The notes below the pieces were generated by a model. That model saw only the letters and a program-made list of their open reading frames with translations. It was not told the DNA's origin and did no database searches. Shown here piece after piece: positions 1 to 5,742 of a stretch of DNA of 6,229 nt. The stretch is from positions 1-6,229 of the forward strand of contig JAKBHG010000040.1 of the NCBI GenBank assembly GCA_021836925.1, given 5' to 3'. The first letter of the stretch is position 1, and each line of letters starts with the position of its first letter. A program made the translations under genes and the position numbers. The stretch is from Microcaldota archaeon (GTDB lineage Archaea; Micrarchaeota; Micrarchaeia; Micrarchaeales; Micrarchaeaceae).

Positions 1-2395
1 GAGGAGTCCCTGGTATCGTGTCGGTGTATGTGACGTACGCGCCTCCGCAGGCCCCACTCTGGGATACTGTTGTCGTGATGGGGCTGGGCTGCCAGTTGCC
101 CGTTGCTGACGGCGCCGTGCATGATATTGTCGTTAGGGTAGTCCCCTCAGTTGTGGTAGATATGGTAGTTCCGGTCCCTATGGTTGCTACTTCTGTCACT
201 GCGCTTCCGGGCATTGTGAATCCACAGGTTGTTGCTGTTCCGCATGTCCCGTAGCTCCAGCTGTTTACTACATATCCTCCGGAGAGAGGAAAGACATCGG
301 CAGTTATGCTGTCGCTTGCCTGGGCCTGGATCGTCTCGCTGGTTGCAGTCGTGCATCCCTGTCCTGTGTACGCGTGCGTGTTGTCGTACAGGCATATCTC
401 GGAGCAGTAGTTCGACGGGTTGCAGTATAGGGTCAGCGAGTATTGGGTCGGCGCAGTGGTCACCACTGTGCTAACCGTGGTGGGTGCTGTAGTATATACA
501 GTTGTTGGCGCGGCAGTGTAGACTGCCAGCTCATAGATCTGCCATGTGGCCACGCCTGTAGGCACGGTGCATGTCCCTGAATGGGGATTATCATAAGCTG
601 GGCTTGCATCCGGGAAGCTGCAACTGGAGCTTGATCCGCCAGGCGTATAGTCTATCGAACTTCCATAGCCCGCGTGGGCTGCCCAGTAACTGAACTGCTC
701 TCCGGATGGCGGATTCGCGGTCATTGTGGCAGTGACACCGCTGCTGAACGGACCGTACGCTGTAAATCCGCCGTACGATGATGGAGGGCAGCTTCCCGAA
801 GCAGTCCCTGTTACCGGGACTGAGCTGCCGGGAGGGTTGAACTGGCTGTTTGTTCCCAGACCCTGAGTGTATACGCAGTATGTTGATGCACTTGACGTGA
901 ATGTAGGCGTCTCGCTCACGCTGCTTCCGGTGCCCGGAGTCTCGCAGATCGGATTGGATGGGGAGGAGTATGTGCCTGTCCAGCTCGAGAATGTGTATCC
1001 CGATGCCGCTGTCGTCTCTACACACACCGCAGTTCCCGCATTTACTGTCTGCCCGCTGCTGCCTCCGCTTCCAGTGCAGTTGGCATAAGTGCCACCGTTC
1101 CTGTTCGAGCATGTCTGCGTGCAGCCAGTTGCAGGGCAGTAGTATGTCAGCGAGAATGTACCTGGCCCTGCCATTATTGTGGTCGTCGATGATGTGGATG
1201 TTGTTGATGTCGTCGTTGACGTGGTGCTTGATGTGGTGGATGTCGTAGATGATGTGGTGCTTGAGGTCGTGGTACTGGTGGTCGCCACTAGCGTGTATAT
1301 CGCTTCTACGGTGCAGTTGTATGAGGCGACGAAGGTGTTTACCCTGCCCTGAACCCCGCAACCCGAGACGAACGGATCCATCGCGATATAGCTTCCCGCA
1401 CTGATGCTATTGGAGTATGCGTAAGAGACCCTGTCGCCATACTTCAATGTGAGCGTAATCGGCAGTTGTGACAGTTGATACTCCTTGCCGTCCACAACAA
1501 CGGCCACTCCCGAAGCGCCATCAGTGTCAGCCGCTTTGAATGTCACGTACACGTAAGGGATAAAGTCCACGAGGACGTTTGCCGTGTATCCCGCATAGTC
1601 TGCGGTCACGATCACGTTTCCAGGGGTCGTGCTTGAGATGTAGCTGTACGCGTTTCCTCCTGTGTTCGTCGTCGACTCCTGCGGCGAGAAGCTTGGGAAG
1701 GTCGGGTTGACGGAGAATCCTACCGTCGCGCCAGGATAGTTCTGGCCGAGGATCTTGACGTTGGCAGTGAGCAGGTCTCCCCCGCCGTTCGCGGGTTGCG
1801 TCGAGTTCTGCACCATGAGCGTTATCTGGACGTTTGTCGAGGAGAGGGGCTGCTGCACGTGCGCCGTAAGTGCGCCGCTGTACGTCTGCTGGGTGGAACC
1901 GCTGCACGTCGCTGGCGTCGTGCCAGATGTGCAAGGAGTTCCCTGGATGTAGACCTCTCCGGAGACGAACGATCCCTGGCCGTAGGTTTTCGGTATAGTC
2001 ACGTTGCAGATCATGGATCCGCCGGGAAGGACGAAGCCGGGCGAGCACAGTCCGGTATAGTTGCCCTGGTTCTGCGCGTTGACCATTATGCTCGGATTGT
2101 TGAGCGGGTACTGCTGCGAATTCGAGAGCAGGAAGACGACCTTCGAGGCGACCGCGTTGCTGCCGAAGACGATGTCGTTGCAGTATATCCCTGAAGAGAC
2201 TACGCATCTCTGCGGGGCCACCGAGTATGGCGATATGACGAATACATAAAGAAGGATCAGAACCACCGCAATGATGAGGATTGCCCATCCGTATGTGGTG
2301 AGGTACTCTATCGCGGCCTGACCGAGGCTCTTCTCCCTCATCCTCTTCTTTATTCTCTTGCCCTCCTTTCTGGCAATCTCAGCCATATTTCCCAT
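1..2395 (-). CDS. Large modular surface protein with class III (pilin-type) signal sequence; C-terminus beyond left edge
   Basis: The frame starting at the ATG at 2395 stays open for 798 codons and leaves the window with no stop. Seen: a basic N-terminus (residues 1-22), then SLG/QAAIEYLTTYGWA with Gly25 before a predicted cleavage site and Glu30 at mature +5, then a hydrophobic stretch (36-54). That is the archaeal class III prepilin pattern, processed by an EppA/FlaK-type peptidase. Next come a Cys-containing region (60-190), an invasin-like (Big_1-type) Ig module (about 205-280), a small beta module containing VDGKEY (about 281-370), a pure Thr/Ser linker (372-406), Cys-rich modules (413-505, 506-627, 651-740) and Thr-rich linkers (629-650, 741-757). 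The modules carry SGxxF-type motifs ending in SW or YW, reminiscent of divergent InlB B-repeats. Inferred role: a secreted, probably glycosylated adhesin or cell-surface filament anchored by its N-terminal helix. No enzyme motif is visible. Met4 (2386) is an alternative start; no Shine-Dalgarno site separates the two. Confidence 0.9.
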   Translation of the reverse strand, partial: MGNMAEIARKEGKRIKKRMREKSLGQAAIEYLTTYGWAILIIAVVLILLYVFVISPYSVAPQRCVVSSGIYCNDIVFGSNAVASKVVFLLSNSQQYPLNNPSIMVNAQNQGNYTGLCSPGFVLPGGSMICNVTIPKTYGQGSFVSGEVYIQGTPCTSGTTPATCSGSTQQTYSGALTAHVQQPLSSTNVQITLMVQNSTQPANGGGDLLTANVKILGQNYPGATVGFSVNPTFPSFSPQESTTNTGGNAYSYISSTTPGNVIVTADYAGYTANVLVDFIPYVYVTFKAADTDGASGVAVVVDGKEYQLSQLPITLTLKYGDRVSYAYSNSISAGSYIAMDPFVSGCGVQGRVNTFVASYNCTVEAIYTLVATTSTTTSSTTSSTTSTTSSTTSTTTSTTSTSSTTTIMAGPGTFSLTYYCPATGCTQTCSNRNGGTYANCTGSGGSSGQTVNAGTAVCVETTAASGYTFSSWTGTYSSPSNPICETPGTGSSVSETPTFTSSASTYCVYTQGLGTNSQFNPPGSSVPVTGTASGSCPPSSYGGFTAYGPFSSGVTATMTANPPSGEQFSYWAAHAGYGSSIDYTPGGSSSSCSFPDASPAYDNPHSGTCTVPTGVATWQIYELAVYTAAPTTVYTTAPTTVSTVVTTAPTQYSLTLYCNPSNYCSEICLYDNTHAYTGQGCTTATSETIQAQASDSITADVFPLSGGYVVNSWSYGTCGTATTCGFTMPGSAVTEVATIGTGTTISTTTEGTTLTTISCTAPSATGNWQPSPITTTVSQSGACGGAYVTYTDTIPGTP
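1178..1282 (-). repeat. Low-complexity tract encoding 35 consecutive Thr/Ser residues
   Basis: On the minus strand this stretch consists only of ACN, TCN and AGC/AGT codons. They encode an unbroken Thr/Ser run at residues 372-406 of the surface protein. It separates the N-terminal Ig-like part from the Cys-rich repeat part. Such linkers in archaeal surface proteins are typically extended and O-glycosylated; that is inference here. The repeated ACC/ACA/TCA units could change length by replication slippage. Confidence 0.9.
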
Positions 2396-2437
2396 CGAAT
2401 CAGACTGCTGCTGTTATACAATACATAGTACTAGCGG

Positions 2438-2450
2438 TTTTTATACTTTC
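2438..2450 (-). promoter_or_regulatory. Candidate TATA box and BRE for the surface-protein gene
   Basis: Read on the minus strand, 2452-2436 gives AGAGAAAGTATAAAAAC: a purine-rich BRE-like stretch followed by TATAAAAA at 2445-2438. It overlaps the stop codon of hjc. A start site about 26 bp downstream would fall near 2415, giving a leader of about 20 nt before the ATG at 2395. No Shine-Dalgarno sequence precedes that ATG. A weaker TATAA at 2418-2414 is closer and would suit Met4 at 2386. The surface gene may therefore be transcribed separately from hjc despite the 45-bp spacing. Confidence 0.4.
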
Positions 2451-2887
2451 TCTTTGGTTCCCTGGCCCATGACCTCTGTTGCGAGAGCTTGGGTCGATAC
2501 GACTGCCGGCATCCCGCGGCCGAGGATAGAGTCCATCCTCCTGTTTATCTCGATGGTCCTCTTCATGGTGACGGTGAAGTTCTTCTCGGTTCTCTTGAAC
2601 TCGTCCAGTCTTATGAAGAACCATCCCTTGCCGTTCATCCTCCACGCGACGTACGTCGGGAAGGAGGTGTTCTTCTCCCACACCACCAGCTTCTCAAACT
2701 GCTCCGGATCGAGGCTCAGGCTTCCCCTCTCCCAGGCCTTGCACTCTATGCACAGGGCCTCCCTGTCCTTAAGGAAGATCACATCCGGGCTCAATGCATT
2801 GACGCCGCTGCCGCTGCTGCGTATGACCGACCATCCGTTGTCATAGAAAGTGTGCAGTAACTCTCTCTCTGCCCTTGCACCCTTCAC
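2441..2887 (-). CDS. hjc: Archaeal Holliday junction resolvase Hjc
   Basis: 148-residue protein of the archaeal Hjc family, a homodimeric nuclease that cleaves four-way DNA junctions during recombination and fork repair. Seen: KGARAEREL near the N-terminus with Glu7 and Arg8, Arg23 in RSSGSG, Asp35 in SPDVIFL, and Glu48/Lys50 in IECK. Together these form the PD-(D/E)XK active-site pattern of the family. WFFIRLDEFKRTEKNF (about 89-104) also matches the usual C-terminal half. Start: the GTG at 2887 is the only standard start after an in-frame TAA at 2914-2912 (codons between: gcg ggc gat cct gcg cac aga tac), so it is chosen by exclusion. No Shine-Dalgarno site is seen. Residues after about 108 form a tail outside the core motifs. 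The gene lies 45 bp upstream of the surface-protein gene and is divergent from the membrane-protein gene. Confidence 0.93.
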   Translation of the reverse strand: MKGARAERELLHTFYDNGWSVIRSSGSGVNALSPDVIFLKDREALCIECKAWERGSLSLDPEQFEKLVVWEKNTSFPTYVAWRMNGKGWFFIRLDEFKRTEKNFTVTMKRTIEINRRMDSILGRGMPAVVSTQALATEVMGQGTKEKV

Positions 2888-2926
2888 GTATCTGTGCGCA
2901 GGATCGCCCGCTTAACCGATTGGGCG

Positions 2927-2940
2927 ACAAAGTTTAAATA
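2927..2940 (+). promoter_or_regulatory. TATA box in the divergent hjc / membrane-protein gap
   Basis: The sequence ACAAAGTTTAAATA (2927-2940) contains a TTTAAATA box (2933-2940) preceded by a purine-rich AAAG, as in archaeal BRE-TATA promoters. Start of the plus-strand gene is 34 bp past the box, so a start site 24-27 bp away leaves a leader of roughly 10 nt, consistent with the absence of a Shine-Dalgarno site. The core TTTAAA is palindromic and reads TATTTAAA on the other strand, 46 bp before the hjc GTG, so it may also drive hjc. The BRE-like side favours the plus direction. Confidence 0.55.
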
Positions 2941-2973
2941 AGTGAGCCGGCAATTCTATCACCCGTGGATTGA

Positions 2974-3879
2974 ATGTTCGAGAACGTAGTCTCAGGATGG
3001 AAGATCGCGTCAGCGATAAGGAAGCTGGCGCTCCAGGACAGGGGCCTTCTGCTCTACCCTATAATATCTGCCATTATAATGATAGTAGAGGCCATAGCCG
3101 TGTTCGTGCCTCTCGCGCTGCTGAGCCTCGTAACGTACTCCTCGTACGGCGGCTCATACGGCATACTATTCATAATTGCGCTATTCATATACTATGTCAT
3201 TGTATACTTCACGGCAACGTACATCCTCGTTGCGATGCTTCTCGCGTTCAGGGGCTATGAGGATGGCAAGAAGATCGGCGTCGGAGCCGCACTCTCGCAA
3301 GCATCCGCATACTCGGTCGTGATACTCGAGTGGGCACTCTTCGAGGCCATAGTGACGATGGTGATCAGGGCCATCGAGCAGCGGCTCGGAGCACTCGGCG
3401 GGCTGATCTTCGGGCTCGCCGCATCGATAGCGATGAGCGTTGCAACAGCCTTCGCCATACCTATCATAGTTGACAAGAAGATGGGTCCTATAAGCACGCT
3501 CAAGGAGAGCACAGGCTTCATAATAAGGAACTTCGGCAAGACCTTCGGCGGTCTCCTCTTCACGGACCTCTACGCGATGATCTTCTCGCTCTCCGGGTTC
3601 GTCATGGTCATGGCGGCATTCTTCACCATTGCCGTCTCTGTAGTAGTGGCAATCATTGTAGGCATCGTAGGGATAATTCTCATCCTCTATGGCGCCATGC
3701 TCAACTACATCCTTGGGAATATCTACAAGTTCGTCCTCTACGACGTGGTCAACGGAGGAAAGGTGCCGAAGGGCATCACGAAGGACCTGCTGATGAGTGG
3801 CATCAAGCAGAAGCGGAACAAGGGGTCTGGAGGCATACTCGGCGGAGGCATGCCCGGCGGTTTTGGAGGGCCTGTGTAA
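2974..3879 (+). CDS. Polytopic membrane protein, DUF6159-like
   Basis: 301-residue integral membrane protein of unknown function. An amphipathic N-terminus (FENVVSGWKIASAIRKL) leads into hydrophobic segments at about 25-55, 62-92, 110-131, 141-166 and 195-250, the last probably two or three passes. Between segments lie FRGYEDGKKIGVGAAL (92-107), EQRLGALGGLI (135-145) and DKKMGPISTLKES (167-179). This order (a small polar loop with G.AL, a REQ-type loop, then GPxxxLKEST followed by RNFGKT) resembles what I recall of DUF6159 membrane proteins. The C-terminus (residues 284-301) is a Gly-rich tail with GGGMPGGFGGP, probably flexible. The ATG at 2974 directly follows an in-frame TGA (2971-2973), so it is the first possible start. 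No catalytic or transport motif is visible. Alternative: an unrelated six-helix membrane protein with similar topology. Confidence 0.87.
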   Translation: MFENVVSGWKIASAIRKLALQDRGLLLYPIISAIIMIVEAIAVFVPLALLSLVTYSSYGGSYGILFIIALFIYYVIVYFTATYILVAMLLAFRGYEDGKKIGVGAALSQASAYSVVILEWALFEAIVTMVIRAIEQRLGALGGLIFGLAASIAMSVATAFAIPIIVDKKMGPISTLKESTGFIIRNFGKTFGGLLFTDLYAMIFSLSGFVMVMAAFFTIAVSVVVAIIVGIVGIILILYGAMLNYILGNIYKFVLYDVVNGGKVPKGITKDLLMSGIKQKRNKGSGGILGGGMPGGFGGPV

Positions 3880-3888
3880 AGATCAGGC

Positions 3889-3938
3889 ATATGTGCATTA
3901 CGATGTACCTAAAAGCTACAGATATGTGCACTACAATG
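3889..3938 (+). repeat. Imperfect direct repeat, 33-nt spacing
   Basis: ATATGTGCATTACGATG (3889-3905) recurs as ATATGTGCACTACAATG (3922-3938), matching at 15 of 17 positions. The starts are 33 nt apart and no third copy follows. The first copy begins 9 nt after the membrane-protein stop codon. It could be a two-site regulatory element, part of the mRNA 3' end, or leftover of a local duplication; nothing in the sequence decides between these. Confidence 0.6.
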
Positions 3939-4053
3939 CCCATATTCTCTATGGGGGTAGAGGCTTGGATATCTGTGACCGTAGCCTTCAATCGGCATTC
4001 GACCGGATGCTACAATAGCATTATTAACCTTCTCATGGCCATATAGTGGCAGT

Positions 4054-4160
4054 GAAAAGCAGTTTACGGCTACTCAGGTATTTGGATGAGATATTATACT
4101 AATTCAAGGATGAAGTGCAGTCGAAATTACTACCCTGAGCTGCAACTCTAACTGCTTTTC
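4054..4160 (+). other. Long inverted repeat; candidate structured RNA or dnaG leader element
   Basis: GAAAAGCAGTT (4054-4064) is perfectly complementary to AACTGCTTTTC (4150-4160). Inside it, CTCAGG (4073-4078) pairs with CCTGAG (4134-4139) and ATTT (4080-4083) pairs with AAAT (4124-4127), so stems are nested in the correct order. The apical loop of about 40 nt carries GGATGA twice (4084-4089, 4108-4113). A TATA-like TTATTAA at 4021-4027 sits about 27 nt upstream of the first arm, the distance expected for an archaeal start site near 4050. It could be a small RNA, or the 5' leader of a dnaG transcript starting there. Strand is assigned only from that TATA-like element. No homologous family is recognised. 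Confidence 0.4.
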
Positions 4161-4252
4161 CTGAAGTGAAGAAGGGTGCCTGAAGCAACAGCTACGGAGA
4201 AGGTTCCGGAACACATGCCTAGCCTGGCGGCTGCTCCTGTAATACTCAAAAT

Positions 4253-4256
4253 GGTG
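4253..4256 (+). promoter_or_regulatory. Shine-Dalgarno-like GGTG of dnaG
   Basis: GGTG lies 6 nt before the dnaG ATG at 4263 and matches the archaeal anti-Shine-Dalgarno consensus. The TAG at 4260-4262 is in frame immediately before the ATG, so together they fix the start. This is the only gene in the window with a credible ribosome binding site, which suggests its mRNA has a real 5' leader. Confidence 0.5.
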
Positions 4257-4262
4257 TCATAG

Positions 4263-5636
4263 ATGGCAAAAACTTATCTGGAAATCGTAAAGTACATGGT
4301 GGAAGCAAAGTTCGTTATTGACGGCATGGTGGACAAGCCTGACATAATCGGCGCAGTCTTCGGACAGACAGAGGGTCTTCTCGGCAACGAGCTTGACCTG
4401 AGGGAGCTGCAGAAGAACGGGAAGATCGGTAGAATAGAGATAGACCTGCAGCCAATGGGAAACAGGACCCATGGAAGACTGTACCTGCCCGCGTCTCTGG
4501 ACAGGATAGAGACATGCATACTCGCCGCTGCTGTGGAAGCGGTTGACAGGGTTGGGCCTTATGAAGCGCAGTTCACGGTCGAGAAGGTCGAGGACACAAG
4601 GTCCGAGAAGAGGCGCAAGATACTCACCAGGGCCAGGGAGCTCGTCAAGCTGATGATGACAACAGGTCTTCCGGACAGCAAGGAGATAGCCGAGCTGGTC
4701 CAGGCCGATGTAAGGGCGAGCGAGATAGTGACGTACGGACCGGAGAAGCTGCCGGCAGGGCCTGACGTGGGGAAGAGCGAGGAGATCATAATTGTGGAGG
4801 GAAGGGCCGACGTGCTCAACCTCCTCAGGAATGACATAGGGAATGCCATAGCGGTAGGTGGTGCGACGAACAACATACCGAAGTCGCTGATAGACCTATG
4901 CAACCAGAAGGAGTCAACGGTATTCGTCGATGGAGACAGGGGCGGCGACCTGATAATAAGGGCGCTCACCTCTGCAGCGGAGATAGACTTTATAACGAAG
5001 GCTCCGGAAGGGAAGGAGGTCGAGGATCTCACGAGAAAGGAGATAATAAAGGCGATAAGGTCGAAGGTTCCTGTGGACCAGGAAGCAGCGGCGAGGCAGC
5101 AGAAGAAGTTCGCACAGGGCATGCAACAGCAGGCCCAGCAACAGCAGGTCCAGAGGCAACAGCAGCCTGCGCCTGCACCAAGGCCGGCTCCGGCACCTAC
5201 ACAGGTGCAAGCCGCTCCAAGGCGCCCCGAGCCGATGGTGCAGTCAGCATCATCGAGAGGCGAGTCCGTGATACCGAAGATAGAGCCACAGGAGCTGAAG
5301 CAGGGGAGCGCAGAGTCAGCGCCGCAGCCCGCGCTCCAGTCCGTTATACTCACACAGCTCTCGGCGGGGCTGGACGAGCTTGCGGGGACGCTCAGGTCGA
5401 GGCTCTATGATCAGGCAGGCACGGTGCTGAAGGAGATGCCGATAAGGGAGCTCCTCGTAGAGGTGCAGGACTCGAACGGAGCATATGCGATAGTCCTTGA
5501 CGGAGTCATAACCCAGAGGCTGGTCGAGCTCGCAAGGGAGAAGGGGATAAAGGCGATATACGGAAACAGGGCAAACCCGTTCCAGAAGAAGGAGAAGGAC
5601 ATAATCCTCTACACGAAGGAGAACGGCACCCTCTGA
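4263..5636 (+). CDS. dnaG: Archaeal DnaG (TOPRIM primase-like, exosome-associated)
   Basis: 457-residue archaeal DnaG. In archaea this protein has primase-like activity in vitro and is a stable, RNA-binding component of the exosome; the main replicative primase is PriSL. Seen: the conserved archaeal N-terminal domain (1-165, including KYMVEAKFVIDGMVDKPDI and the DIIGAVFGQTEGLLG motif), the TOPRIM domain (about 171-250) with catalytic Glu179 in IIIVEGRADV and the acidic metal site Asp223, Asp225 and Asp229 in FVDGDRGGD, then a Gln/Pro/Ala-rich linker (about 279-325), and a conserved C-terminal domain (about 358-457) with AGTLRSRLYD and LDGVITQRLVELA. All expected domains are present and complete. 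The start is fixed by the in-frame TAG just upstream and by GGTG. It stands alone after the 383-bp gap and converges with the next gene. Confidence 0.95.
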   Translation: MAKTYLEIVKYMVEAKFVIDGMVDKPDIIGAVFGQTEGLLGNELDLRELQKNGKIGRIEIDLQPMGNRTHGRLYLPASLDRIETCILAAAVEAVDRVGPYEAQFTVEKVEDTRSEKRRKILTRARELVKLMMTTGLPDSKEIAELVQADVRASEIVTYGPEKLPAGPDVGKSEEIIIVEGRADVLNLLRNDIGNAIAVGGATNNIPKSLIDLCNQKESTVFVDGDRGGDLIIRALTSAAEIDFITKAPEGKEVEDLTRKEIIKAIRSKVPVDQEAAARQQKKFAQGMQQQAQQQQVQRQQQPAPAPRPAPAPTQVQAAPRRPEPMVQSASSRGESVIPKIEPQELKQGSAESAPQPALQSVILTQLSAGLDELAGTLRSRLYDQAGTVLKEMPIRELLVEVQDSNGAYAIVLDGVITQRLVELAREKGIKAIYGNRANPFQKKEKDIILYTKENGTL

Positions 5637-5647
5637 AGGAAGCCCCT

Positions 5648-5670
5648 CTAAACCAGACATTATTGGTTAG
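5648..5670 (+). other. Small hairpin just past dnaG
   Basis: AACCA (5651-5655) pairs with TGGTT (5664-5668); the stem extends by two pairs (CT with AG) past a one-base bulge and closes an 8-nt loop. It begins 11 nt after the dnaG stop. No T-run follows, whereas archaeal intrinsic terminators depend on T-runs. It is at best an mRNA 3'-end structure. Confidence 0.25.
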
Positions 5671-5702
5671 CCTCAGCGCGGCAAGGTGAACGGGAGACCA
5701 GA

Positions 5703-5738
5703 GGCCAGGGCTAGATCGTCTCTACGCCGAGACTGGCC
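5703..5738. other. GC-rich inverted repeat in the convergent gap
   Basis: GGCCAG (5703-5708) is complementary to CTGGCC (5733-5738). A competing inner stem can form between GTCTC (5718-5722) and GAGAC (5729-5733), and an extra GAGAC lies at 5694-5698. It sits between the convergent ends of dnaG and the DUF4143-type gene, 4 nt before the latter's stop codon. A role in separating the two transcripts is possible but unproven, and no T-run accompanies it. Confidence 0.3.
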
Positions 5739-5742
5739 GAAG

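Larger units (their letters stand above)
3880..4262. other. 383-bp non-coding gap between the membrane-protein gene and dnaG
   Basis: No convincing gene is seen in any frame. The plus frame that stays open to 4018 is only the continuation of an out-of-frame reading of the upstream gene. The gap holds a 33-nt-spaced direct repeat (3889-3938), a long inverted repeat (4054-4160), a 10-bp palindrome GTTCCGGAAC (4203-4212), and a Shine-Dalgarno-like GGTG just before dnaG. It is long for a compact archaeal genome. I found no tRNA-like cloverleaf and no complete box C/D sRNA. Confidence 0.7.

Noticed and set aside
1178..1282. Possible CRISPR or tandem-repeat array
   Set aside because: The repeated triplets have no spacers and no fixed repeat length; they are in-frame Thr/Ser codons of the surface protein.
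591..1361. 256-codon open frame on the minus strand, rich in His, Arg and Asp
   Set aside because: It is a shifted reading of the surface-protein frame. The Thr/Ser tract read out of frame gives the HHIIYDIHH-like run. The correct frame is open over 798 codons and has recognisable domains.
1527..2288. 253-codon open frame on the minus strand
   Set aside because: An Arg-rich out-of-frame shadow of the same surface protein; no domain, and it would exclude the pilin signal and Ig-like module seen in the other frame.
3797..4018. 73-codon plus-strand frame continuing past the membrane-protein stop, with two YVHY repeats
   Set aside because: Most of its start overlaps the membrane-protein gene out of frame, it has no ribosome site, and the YVHY pair is just the 33-nt DNA repeat translated.
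4083..4138. Box C/D sRNA suggested by GGATGA boxes and a CTGA at 4135-4138
   Set aside because: The C boxes are imperfect, the D' box is missing, and no terminal stem forms directly around the boxes. The long inverted repeat explains the region better.
4186..4240. tRNA-like segment around GGTTCCGGAAC
   Set aside because: It resembles a T-arm only superficially. The core is a 10-bp palindrome, and no acceptor, D or anticodon stems can be built around it.
4559..5353. 264-codon frame antisense to dnaG
   Set aside because: Its Ser/Cys-rich composition comes from reading the complement of dnaG codons. dnaG itself has full domain support.
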